Of a stretch of DNA of 64,000 nucleotides, positions 54,301 through 64,000 are shown in pieces. The notes beneath the pieces were generated by a model that saw nothing but the letters and a program-made list of their open reading frames with translations, was not told the origin of the DNA and did no database searches. The translations under genes and the position numbers were made by a program. Position 1 is the first letter of the stretch. Every line of letters begins with the position of its first letter. The stretch is taken from positions 1-64,000 of the forward strand of contig JAMZAV010002011.1 in the NCBI GenBank assembly GCA_024449915.1. The letters are read 5' to 3'. Source of the stretch: Sweltsa coloradensis (lineage: Eukaryota > Arthropoda > Insecta > Plecoptera > Chloroperlidae).

Positions 54301-54437
54301 AAAAAACTTTTGGGCCCCCATTTTCCTTTGGGGGCGCGCTCCCCCTCGATCATAGGGTAGTTTGTATTTTGGTTTTGAAAAGGGGTTAGAAAGGTCCTAC
54401 AAAAAATTTAGTCTTTGTAATTTTTTTAAAATTTTTT

Positions 54438-55015
54438 TGGGTGAGCGAACGAAGACATCATTTCACTGACCCCCCCCAAAAAAATTTTGCTCGGGGGTTC
54501 TTTTGTTTGTTTGTTTTTTGTTTTTTTCGTCTGTGTGTTTTGCACGATTTGGGCAAAAGGGGTATGCGATCTTAAAAAAAAATTTTGAGGGACCTTCGTT
54601 TTCTCTTTAAATTAGATTGCCACGTTTTTGGGGACATCGAAAAAAATTTTCTCATAAAAAATCGTATTTTATGATTTTTTTTTTGATTTTTAGTGCTATA
54701 ATTTCGTGATATTTTTGGGCCATTTTGACCAAACGGGTGGGGGTAAAATGTTCATATTTCCAGGACATTAAGGGTTTTGTGTTAGTACCTTTTTTAAAAA
54801 AAAGTTAAAAAATTGCCAGAATCCATATAATAAAGGGTTTAAAAATGATTTTTTTTTGGTTTATAATAAAAAATTAAAAAAGTCAATAGAAACTTTACCC
54901 AAAACCCCTACAATGCATTCAAAAAGCACTTGCAAAGGGAAAAAAGGTCCCACGCAAAATAAAAACTTACAAAAAAGCCCCTCCATCAACGCGGCGGGAC
55001 TTAACGTTTTCCTAA
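54438..55015 (+). mobile_element. Helentron-like element HEL-B, cluster copy 3 (degraded)
   Basis: 5' end GGGTGAGCGAACGAAGACAT; 3' end CCCTCCATCAACGCGGCGGG and TTTTCCTAA (CTAG changed to CTAA). Homopolymer distortion as in copy 1. Confidence 0.7.
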
Positions 55016-55086
55016 TTTTTAAAATAAAGTAATATTTTTTAATTTACTTTGACATTTTTTTTAAACAAACCCAAAAAAATAATATT

Positions 55087-55770
55087 CTAGGAAACGCTGA
55101 AGTCCCACCACGTTGATGAATGAGCGTTTTTGAAAGTTTTAGTTTGCGTGGGATCACTTTTCCTTTGCAAGTGCTTTGTAAATGCATTGTAGGTGATTGT
55201 TGTCAAGATTCTATTGATACCTGTTAATTGTTATTATAAACCTAAAAAAAAAACATATTAAAACCTTTATTCCATGGATTCTAGCAAACTTTTTCAAATT
55301 ATTCTTTCAGAAAGCAATACATCACCATTACCTTAATGTCCATGTAAAATATGAACGTTGTAGACCCACCCGTCTGGTCAGAATCGGCCCTAATGTCACG
55401 AAAATATCGCACTAAAAATCGAAAAAAATCGTAAAAGTACGATATTCAAGTGAAGTATTTCGTCGATTGTACCCAAAAACGTGGCAGGTCTAAGTTCAGA
55501 GATTTCGAAGGTCTCCAAAAAATTTCATTGCATTTGGAGTATCGGTTTAGCCGGAAACGTGTTAACAAACACACAAAAATACCAACAGAAAAAACAAGAA
55601 AAACGAAAAAAAAATCGTAAAATTGTGATTTTCATGAGAAATAATTTTTCGATTGCGCTCAAAAAAATGGCAGTTCTAAGTTCAGAGATTTCAAAGGTCT
55701 CCTGAAAATTTCATCGCAATCGGAGTATCGGTTTAGCCGGAATCGTGTTCACAGACACACAAAAATACGA

Positions 55771-55802
<32 letters not shown>

Positions 55803-55884
55803 AAAAACAACATTCCGGATTTTTTTCTCCAGTGCAGTGAAATGGAATCTTCGCTTCGCTCGACGCTACGCTCATCAAATAATA
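55087..55884 (-). mobile_element. Chimeric Helentron-like element: HEL-B 3' half, HEL-A 5' half
   Basis: CTAG at 55087-55090 and the following ~400 bp are HEL-B. From ~55500 the sequence becomes HEL-A (CGGTTTAGCCGGAA) and that module is repeated once (55655-55760). The 5' end is CGCTACGCTCATCAAA. A (GAAA)n tract lies at ~55768-55805. Confidence 0.75.
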
Positions 55885-55886
55885 AT

Positions 55887-56444
55887 TGAATGAGCGAAGC
55901 GAAGACCCCCAAAAAATATAGCTCGGGTTTTTTTCTGTTTGTTTGTTTTTCATTCTGTTTGTTCGCTCTCTACCGGGAAAACGGCATATGCGATCTTGAT
56001 GAAAATTGGAGGGGACCTTCGAAATCTCTGAAATTAGACCTGCCTCGTTTTTGGGTACAATCAAAGAAATATTTCTCATGAATATCGTACTTTTACGATT
56101 TTTTACGATTTTTAATGCGATATTTTCGTGACATTTGGGCCGATTCTGACCAAACTGGTGGGGCTTCAACGTTCATATTTTACATGTACATTAAGGTAAT
56201 AGTGATGTGTTGCTTTTTGAAAGAAAAAGTTGAAAAAGTTAGCCAGAATCCATAGAATTAAGGTTTTAATATTAGTTTTTTTGAGGTTCATAATAACAAT
56301 TAACAAGTAACAATAGAAACTTGACAACAATCACCTACAATGCGTTCAAAAAGCATATGCAAAAGTAAAGAGATCCCACGCAAACTAAAAACAATAAGCT
56401 CATCCATCAACGCGTCTAAAAAAAGCGTTTGCGATCCTTCCTAG
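55887..56444 (+). mobile_element. Helentron-like element HEL-B, cluster copy 5
   Basis: 5' end TTGAATGAGCGAAGCGAAGA, head-to-head with the chimeric copy; 3' end CTCATCCATCAACGCGTC, GCGTTTGCGATCCTTCCTAG at 56444 with host T. Confidence 0.8.
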
Positions 56445-56960
56445 TTATGATAGTCATAGCCCAACACTTAATGAATTACGATCATAAGATCATTATTGTG
56501 ATCGTGCATTTTGATTTGCAATTATGTAACACACTGTGTGCTGTATTACACCGAGGGATAGAATCCACCCTCGAACATCCCTTCCCATGTCCTAGCATAG
56601 TTCCAATAAAGGCCTACCGTAGACACCTACAGAATGGGAGTACGCATTGCACCCTGAGCAGTTTTCCCACGAGAAATATAAAAAAAAGCATTTACAATGT
56701 TGAAAAGACAAATAAATTCTGTGGCGAGTTTTAGCTTCCTCCTATATCCTACGTTCTGAAGAATTTCATCGGTGCTGTGATGTAGAACGGAGTGTTAATA
56801 AATCTCGTAACAAATGTTGAGTTACTGAAGTTAATGAATTGAGAAGAACACCATAATCAACAAAGCTTCTAATTCCACGAAACTCATATAACAAGCCCAC
56901 TTGACTGTTGCTAGTCTTCGCTAGCCGTGAATTAAGCAGAGAGCTCAACAAATTGATGTA

Positions 56961-57029
<69 letters not shown>

Positions 57030-57329
57030 CGTCTACTATAACTAATAAATGATGCAATAATACTTCAAACTAACAGATACAACAATTTCATTGCACACCC
57101 CCGACCAGAGGTGAATCAGCGGTTGGATGTAGTACCGGTAGATACAACCAGACCTCTTGAGTTAATTATGGTCGATACTAAAATCTTGTGAAAGCAGCAA
57201 CAATCGGTCAATACCGTCCATCTAGCTAGGCCAGACAGCGAAGGATTTTTTTCTGCAAAAATGCGGTCAAGAGCATGGTCTGGAGCATTGACCGCCATCT
57301 TGAAAAATGTCTGCCCACAAGTGGTTGTT
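56445..57329. other. No gene; (CT)n microsatellite at 56969-57027
   Basis: A 101-codon frame (56429-56734) shows no motif. The CT tract is the only clear structure. Confidence 0.45.
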
Positions 57330-58030
57330 TTCGTATATCTTCAAAATGGCGGGAGATAGACAAAATGTTTCACGGCAACAATAAATTGTGTCTACCATAT
57401 TTTCGATAGAGACAAAGGTTACGACACAAAATCATGGTATATAACAATGTTTTATGTAGCTTATTGGAGTACAAGCTGATTTCCTCATTTTGACGCCCAG
57501 CGTCAAACAATTGACCGGTAAATCCGTGAGAAAACGATTTAAACAAAAAAGACTTTTGAACGGTGTTTATGAAATCTTACTTTAGTATTTTACCGACAGT
57601 TTAGCTCGAGCGCTAAGCGCGCGACTCTGCTTGGGAGGTCCCGGGTTCAAATCCCGTCGAGACCGGCAATCCTGACTGAAGGTTTTTCCCGAGGTTTTCC
57701 TCAGTTGTTAATGCAAATGCAAGGGATTGAGTCCTCTTAAATAGCCCTCGGACATCCCTTAATAATTTCCTACTCCAACATACCTAGTTAGTCACCTGAA
57801 GAGGGGCCCATCAGGTAAAACTGATGTGTACATTAAAACGGGTTTCCTACAAAAATTTATTTATTTATTTTAGTATTTTGTATTTACCATAAATTTCAAT
57901 TTTCCGTTGTATATCCTTTATTGCATTGGAGGAAAAATTAATTCTACACACATTGAAGTGACTTAACGTAACGATCCTACAACCAAACTTTTAATCCTAT
58001 ATGGCTGCCAATTCCTAATATTCACATCAA
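57330..58030 (+). repeat. Unnamed dispersed repeat X, copy 3, split by SINE-I
   Basis: Continuous similarity to copy 2 on both sides of the SINE at 57592-57868: GAGATAGACAAAATGTTTCAC on the left, ACATTGAAGTGACTTAACGT on the right. Confidence 0.55.
57592..57868 (+). mobile_element. tRNA-derived SINE-I, copy 2, with target-site duplication
   Basis: The head is GTTTAGCTCGAGCGCTAAGC with B-box GGGTTCAAATCCC. The body is as in 19652-19935, with a TTATTTATTTA tail. TTTAGTATTTT at 57581-57591 and 57869-57879 is a clean 11-bp target-site duplication. Confidence 0.88.
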
Positions 58031-59280
58031 AGTGAACGGTGCAACAAAAATAGTGTCAAAATAGTGTTCATATTGTGAATATTATGAATACTATGAGCTT
58101 TAGAAATTCTGTACGCACGCGCTGATTCCAATCATGGCCGAGATGTGTTACGCCCGCGGCACTACAGAAGGCCTACACTACAGAAGCTAGCTAGAAGCTA
58201 CTGTCCGGCACATAGTTTCTGATAAAAAGAAAGTATCAAAATAAGTTTTCACACTGCTATTTGTATTATGGTTATTAATTATAAATGTGTTGATCGTGGT
58301 ATGTTCACCTGCTGCTTTCAAAATCTTGTAAACATCATACTCAAGACAAGAGCATTGAGACCAAAGTGGGTCAAATTATGTATCTTTCTACATTTGCGCG
58401 CTAAGAATACGAAAATTGGAAGGAAAAAAATACAAAAAATAACAAAATTTTGACAATTTTAGCAACAATCATGCAGTTACGGGGCGCCGTGATTTTATGT
58501 ATTTATTGCGCTAATGTAGAATGGTAGGCCTACATAAGAATGGCATTTATTTTAGATCTCAATGCTTTTGAGAATGGAAGACTTGGGTTTGTTTTTATCA
58601 GGTTTTTGTGTTCTTATGCAGTTTCAAGCAAACCATTTTTGACATGATTCTAATAAAATTTCAGAGCTGGAGATTTTTTAAACAAGTTTAAAAGTTAAAA
58701 TACTAATTATTTTGTTGGAAATGGAGTACCTGATGCATACTACAACCACATTCAACTCATTTTTTTTTTAAATGAGTATATTTCCTTTAAGAAAATATAT
58801 TTAATAAACCCTGCATCTGGCAACCGGCCTCGGTGACTAAACAACGGCCAGTTCGCAACCCTGGAGTTTATTTTTAACTTGGTTGTCGTTACTAGTTAAC
58901 CAAAACATATAACCAATCCAAATCCATCGACCAAGTTTATTTAATGTTTTATGTTATTTTTGTTAGTATATTTATTTCATAAAAGTTAGATAATAATATG
59001 GATATTGATATATTATTTATTTATTATTTTAAACAAAATAATGGGCTTGGCCACACTTTTAGATCTCACTATTTTATGCAGTTGAGCCACTTGTTTCCTC
59101 CTCGTTTTCGGCTTGGCCCCCTTTTTTTGCAAGTTTTTGCATTTTTGTATGGTACATCAATAATTTTTTAGAACCTACACGGTATGGATGTTAGCATTCA
59201 AGTAGAGGAAATAACTTTATTACAATGTTTCAAAATAAAATCTCACTCATTGATAATTAGAAGGTTTGAGCATTGCAGTT
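58031..59280. other. No gene or recognised repeat
   Basis: AT-rich host-like sequence; short frames without features. Confidence 0.45.
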
Positions 59281-59757
59281 ATAAATAAATAAATAAATTG
59301 TATTTAGAGTCTATCCACTCAGTTATATAACTGATTTTCAGTGGGGGACAGTAAATCAAAGAGACTAAGCCTACCTTGTAGGCCCCGACGCAATCGACGA
59401 GTGAGCAATAACCAACCAAAGATTGACAATTTTAATTGAAAATATAGGAATCAGTGGTATGGACAGTGCGAGCACCCACGGATCAACGCCAAAAGCATCA
59501 AGGCCGATTCAGAACAACTCTGAATTTATTATGTGCCTCGTTGCTAGGACGGCTCCAAAGTCATCGTTTACAAACTGCTAAGACACGAACTGATGGACTT
59601 AAGTCCAAATCAGAAGTTAAAATACTTCTGACTTTGGCGGGAATCGAGCCCTGGACCTTCTGCATTGGAAGCAGCAAGCAGATACGCTAACAACAAGACC
59701 AATGAGCCACACAACAATACCAACGAGCCACACAACAAGACCAACGAGCCACACAAA
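59281..59757 (-). mobile_element. tRNA-derived SINE-II, copy 2, with triplicated 5' segment
   Basis: The minus strand has B-box AGGGCTCGATTCCCGCC (59637-59655), the body as in 52000-52410, and an (AAAT)n tail at 59281. At the 5' head a 21-bp unit (GTTGTGTGGCTCGTTGGTCTT type) occurs three times at 59695-59757. Confidence 0.8.
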
Positions 59758-59848
59758 TAACACAAAGATACATATTTATTGTTTCGACCACCACTCGTAT
59801 GCACCTCAAATGTCAATTAAAATAAAAATAAAATTATTTAAGCTTTGT

Positions 59849-60095
59849 TATTTTGGCTTCTCAAACATCTATTGAGGGCCCACAAACCGACACGTCATTC
59901 TGTAACCCTATGCCAATCCGTTTCTTACCAAAACACGAATTGAATAATTTGTTATTTTTGCATTATCAAAGCTTCCGGTCATCTAATCCAATTACCGTTT
60001 GTAAAGCACATGACCACTGAGATGACTAACATCGGTGCAAATTTTGGCTTCTCTAACATTATCCATTGAGGGCCTACAAACTGATACGTCCTTAG
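59849..60095. repeat. Direct repeat, ~190-bp period
   Basis: TTTTGGCTTCTCAAACAT...CATTGAGGGCCC(A/T)ACAAAC-type phrases occur at 59849 and 60043 with related following bases. No ends defined. Confidence 0.5.
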
Positions 60096-60377
60096 CTATT
60101 AGCCAGCCACCCACCCACCCAGCCAGCACCAAGAAGAAAGTAATTTTGAACGATCTTGACGTCTCAATAACTTCTAGACGCATCAGCAGATCGGGATGAA
60201 ACTTCAAATGGGTCATCTCATAGTAAAAGCCCATCGATTGAAGCAAGTTGCAGGTTTGTATCTCTCATGGTTTTGCGTCGGCGACACCGTGTTAAGTGCT
60301 AATGTAGGCGTGCAGCAATAGGCGCTTAGTGGAAGCGGAGCCGCGCGTGGCTTGGCCCGGTGCGCTTCCGCGCACCT

Positions 60378-61545
60378 AGATTACCAGTAAATAATTTCAA
60401 ATTTCTCACTATATCACATGGATTGGTACAATTGATCAAGTCTGTTACTAGGGTTAATAATAGGTCAGCTACTTTAATTGATCTTGTTTATGTAAATAAA
60501 AAATTAAAATATTATTCAATCAGGTCTTATAAGTGTAGGATTAAGTGATCATGAATTAATTTATTGTGTTCGTTAGACTGATAAGCAAAAGTTTCTTCCT
60601 AAATTTGTAAATACTAGAAATTATAAGAATGTTGATTGGAAGCAGGTAAATGAAGATATCGTAAGTGGTCACATTGACCAAATTGGTATGGCGGTAAGTG
60701 CAGATGATAAATTAGAAATGTTTGTTAAAGTAGTCGTAGAACCTCTAAATGAGCATGCACACCCCTTGAAATTAAAAGTTAAAGGTAAACCAGACCCATG
60801 GTTAACAGCAGAGATTAGGAAATCCATGCATAGGAGAGACCACTTGCGCAAAGAACTCAGAATTTCGAGAAGGTTGTCAACGTAGGAGGAATACAAGAAA
60901 GTAAGAAATAAGGTAAATACTAAGATTCGTTTTTCTAAGCGTCAGCATTTTAAGTCTTCTTTTGATAATGATATTTCTTCAAAATTTTTATGGTCAGTTT
61001 AAAATAAGTTGACAGGTAACAAAGAGAAAAAAGAGTATAGCATAGCCTTATTGACAGAGAATGGGATATCCTACACGTCTAATCCTGACATTTTTGCTGT
61101 TTGTAACAGAAAAGTATTGTTGTGAACTATAAAGATTTTTCAGTGAAATTATTGGTAATTTTAAAGAATCAAATAGACGAGAAGCAGAGGATCTCCCGCA
61201 TACAAAGGTAACTATAATAAAGAAGTCAATTCAGCAATTAAACGCCTTAAAATTAGAAGCTCCGCAACACTTCAAGTGATTCCATGCATTCTATTCAAGA
61301 AAATGAGCATCAATAGTCGGATTATTATCGTATCTAATTTCCCATTTCTTTCTTGTAGGTGATTTCCCAACACAGCTGAAATTTTATTTTGTATAAATGG
61401 AAAAGGATACCCCATTCTCTGTCAGTAAGGCTATGCTAAACTTATTTTCTCTTTGTTACCTGTCAACTTATTATAAAGTTACTACCTGTTATGTAGTTTC
61501 ATTTTTAATAAACAGATGAAATTGGCAAGGGTAACACCATATTTA
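60378..61545 (+). pseudogene. CR1/jockey-like LINE, endonuclease C-terminus and linker (left part)
   Basis: HGLVQLIKSVTRVNNRSATL and IDLVYVN, then GLSDHELIYCV (the SDH motif), are the end of the LINE endonuclease. The frame 60688-60885 (VSADDKLEMFVKVVVEPLNE, DPWLTAEIRKSMHRRDHLRK) is the linker. Frame breaks are frequent. A 75-bp segment of the linker (61002-61073) recurs inverted at 61404-61477. The RT N-terminus (IFNKQMKLARVTP) ends at the HEL-B insertion. Confidence 0.75.
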
Positions 61546-62651
61546 CTAGAAAAACGCTAAAGTCCCACCGCGTTGATGGATGAGCTTTTTAAAGTTTTTA
61601 GTTTGCGTGGGATATCTTTACTTTTGCAAGTGCTTTGTTTTTCTGCCTACGCATTGTAGGTGTGTTGTCAAGTTTCTATTGTTACTTGTCAATTGGTATT
61701 ATTTACCGTAAAAAACTTATATTAAAAGCTTTATTTCTATAGATTCTGTCTAACTTTTTCAACTTTTTCTTTCAAAAGGTACTACATCACCATAACCTTA
61801 ATGTCCATGTTTTATATGAACGTTGTAGCCCCACCCGTTTGGTCAGAATTGGCCCAAATGGCACGAAAATATCGCACATAAAGTCAAAAAACTTATATTA
61901 AAAGCTTTATTTCTATAGATTCTGGCTAACTTTTTCAACTTTTTCTTTCAGAAAGCAATACATCATTATTACTTAATGTCCATGTATAGTTCGTCCGTTT
62001 ACATTTGACGAATTTCGGCTTTTTCGCCGACACAGCGGGAACATGTAAGCCACTTGTTATAACCTATTACAAGGGTTGTAAATTAAAATTCAGTCTTCGC
62101 TGACCGTCGTCAATGTTGCCCGGCTGAAGTTCCATTGTGCGCCTCTTTGGCAAACCAATGAAGCGCAATAATGGGAACCAAACTAAGTGGCCTGGCGACG
62201 GGTTTGCGATTCATTATAATGGACATGTCAATCACCAGAGGAAGATGATCTTGTCTAGAGGTGTGAACAAATCTGGCCTTTTGTCCCTTTGAGGATTTCC
62301 AAATTCGTCAACTGTAAACGGACGGACTATACAATATGAACGTTGTAGCCCCACCCGTTTGGTCAGAATCGGCCCAAATGTCACGAAAATATCGCACTAA
62401 AAATCGTAAAAAATCGTAAAAGTACGATTTTCATGAGAAATATTTATTCGATTGTTCCCAAAAACGTAGCAAGTCTAAGTTCAAAGATTTCGAAGGTCCT
62501 GTTAAATTTTCATCAAGATCGCATATGCCGTTTGCCCGGTAGAGAGCGAACAAATAGACAAAAAACAAACAAAAAAACAAACAAAAAAAACACTGGAGCT
62601 AAATTTTTTCGGGGGTCGGTGAAATTGAAGTCTTCGCTTCGCTCATCCAAT
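61546..62651 (-). mobile_element. Helentron-like element HEL-B inserted in the LINE
   Basis: CTAG at 61546-61549 then AAAAACGCTAAAGTCCCACC; the 5' end is CTTCGCTTCGCTCATCCAA at 62633-62651. The LINE frame resumes beyond it. An internal unit is duplicated (61706 and 61881). It contains the TA-flanked MITE 61987-62329. Confidence 0.85.
61987..62329. mobile_element. TA-target MITE (Tc1/mariner-like), nested in HEL-B
   Basis: 29-bp terminal inverted repeats (TAGTTCGTCCGTTTACATTT / mirrored TAGTCCGTCCGTTTACAGTT, two mismatches) flanked by TA on both sides (61985-61986, 62330-62331). Other HEL-B copies show the empty site (CCATGTATAATATGAACG). No transposase. Confidence 0.85.
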
Positions 62652-64000
62652 AAGGGTAAAGGTAAAACGAGTGTTAGGAATTCTTATCGACCTATATCAA
62701 CTCTTCCAAGTTCCAATTGTAGGGAAAATTACTGAATATATTTTGCACATGAGGTTATTACATGAAGTGGATGCATCTGAAGGTTTAAGTGCAAACCAGC
62801 ATAGTTTCAGGAAAGGTTGGTCAACGCAAAGTGCCCTTCTAGCATTTACAGATTTGATATACATAGGGATCGACAAACGGAATGGTAAGGTTGGAGCTGT
62901 CTTTGTTGATCTTAGGAAAGCATTTGATTCAGTACCTTTTTTTCCTCTTAAAAAAACTAAAAACCAGGTATAACATAAGTCCTTATTTGTTATCAATTTT
63001 GGCAGATTACTTTTAAAAAAAGAAAAATTATCAATCTTGCAAAATATAGTTCAAAAGTATTCAATATTTTTTGTGGAGTACCTTAAGGATCAATATTAGT
63101 ACCCCTTTTATTTATTCTCTAGATAGATGATATATCTACTCTTACGTCTGGAATCAATTATATTTTATATGCTGATGACTTGGTCTTTTATTTAGAAGGT
63201 GTGGATGTCGAAGAGACCGTAAGACGTCTTCAAAAAGTTTTAAAGAGGATGGATGATTGGTTTAAAACTCAGGAACTTGATATTAATTGTAGTAAAACAA
63301 ATTTTATGATTTTTCATAAGGCTAATGATAGAAACATGAATGATATTCATTTGATGTTGAATTGTTATGGTAAGCTCATTTCTAGAGTGTATGAATTTAG
63401 ATATCTTGGAGTTTTCTTAGATTGTAATTAAAATTTAAGAAACATTATGAATATGTATGTAGTAAAGTATCATCAGCAATTGGAATTATAAGTAGAATAA
63501 AGAGTTTTGTAACTGAAAGAATGTTGAGGTTACTTGTAGATTCTTATATTCACTCTAATATTGATTATTGCTTAGTGGTTTGGGTAGTAAGACCTTCTAC
63601 CGAATATGTTGTACTTCAGAAGAGAATTGATCATCTGTTTGATTCAATTCCTATGAGCCAAGATTTACAAACTAATTGTTTCACGATTTTCAATCAAAGA
63701 ATCAAAGAATGAAGTATAGCCTACTGGTAAATACATAAAAAGTATTGAAAGGTATGTATTTAGGTATTCTACCCAATATTTTTCAAATTGTTGATCGTGA
63801 TAGAAATTCTACTTTAATAAACTAATTGCAAGTTCCTAGATTAAATTCTGAAGCATTTGGAAAGTCATTTATGTATAGAGGCGTATCTTATTGGAATTCA
63901 ATTTCTTATTAGAAGCCAGTTTAATAAGCTAGGAATTGTACAATTTTAAAGTAAAATTGAAGCAATGATAATGAATCAAAGAGCAAAGAAGAATAGATTT
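62652..64000 (+). pseudogene. CR1/jockey-like LINE, reverse transcriptase and C-terminus (right part, runs off window)
   Basis: SVRNSYRPISTLPSS (broken at 62735), then VGKITEYILHMRLLHE, LSANQHSFRKGWSTQSALL, GAVFVDLRKAFDSVP (catalytic Asp), a damaged motif B near 63075 and ILYADDLVFYL (YADD box, ~63170). The frame 63180-63431 has KTQELDINCSKTNFMIFHK and FRYLGVFLD; a last piece (63521-63712) has SNIDYCLVVW and LQKRIDH. Several frameshifts make it dead. With 60378-61545 it is one element. Confidence 0.8.

Noticed and set aside
60290..60377. GC-rich palindromic stretch GGTGCGCTTCCGCGCACC as a regulatory element or hAT end
   Set aside because: No matching partner end or target duplication could be found nearby.

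Overview
This window is eukaryotic and almost certainly from an invertebrate animal. It is AT-rich with long stretches lacking genes, and it is packed with nested, mostly dead transposable elements: non-LTR retrotransposons of CR1/jockey and R4/Dong type, Penelope-like elements with a GIY-YIG nuclease, tRNA-headed SINEs, hAT-like and TA-target MITEs, and a very abundant family of Helentron-like non-autonomous elements. A CR1-like ORF carrying a 2A (ribosome-skipping) peptide at 624-647 points to a group such as echinoderms, hemichordates, amphioxus or molluscs, where such elements are known; the species cannot be named from this sequence. I recognise no host protein-coding gene. Nearly all coding potential is transposon reverse transcriptase or endonuclease, and almost every copy is truncated or broken.

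Layout. 1-5.8 kb: a Helentron-like end, a 2A-bearing CR1-like element split by a hAT-like MITE, a 471-bp duplication, a TAA tract with an R4/Dong-like 3' end, then a SINE joined to a CTAG-ended MITE. 5.8-13 kb: an inverted pair of Helentron-like elements, a foldback MITE, an exact 89-bp tandem duplication, more Helentron-like copies and a Penelope remnant. 13.8-16.5 kb: a jockey-like element split by a Helentron-like insertion. 17-21 kb: tRNA-derived repeats. 21.4-23.7 kb: tandem and nested Helentron-like copies. 24.2-28.4 kb (minus strand): two R4/Dong-like elements stacked between three TTA tracts. 28.4-33.8 kb: Helentron-like copies and two head-to-head Penelope-like pairs. 34-38.4 kb: a jockey-like 3' end, a minisatellite split by a Helentron-like copy, and tRNA-like sequences. 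38.6-46.6 kb (plus strand): three further R4/Dong-like copies between TAA tracts, the last split by a 2.9-kb hAT-like insertion. 46.6-52.4 kb: a hAT-like MITE, Helentron-like copies and SINEs. 52.4-58 kb: five clustered Helentron-like copies and an unnamed dispersed repeat. 58-64 kb: a SINE and a LINE split by a Helentron-like copy that itself holds a TA-flanked MITE.

The unifying element is what I call HEL-A to HEL-E. Their internal sequences differ, but they share one architecture: a 5' end beginning TTGGATGAGCG or similar followed by AGCGAAGCG-type repeats; an inverted copy of that end close to the 3' end; then a short hairpin (AACGC...GCGTT); then a terminal CTAG followed by host T. This matches the asymmetric-inverted-repeat plan described for Helentron/Helitron2 rolling-circle transposons. 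No Rep/helicase ORF is present here, so the mobilising element must lie elsewhere or be extinct. The second strong pattern is that every R4/Dong-like copy begins directly at a TAA/TTA microsatellite, as expected for a retrotransposon that targets that repeat.
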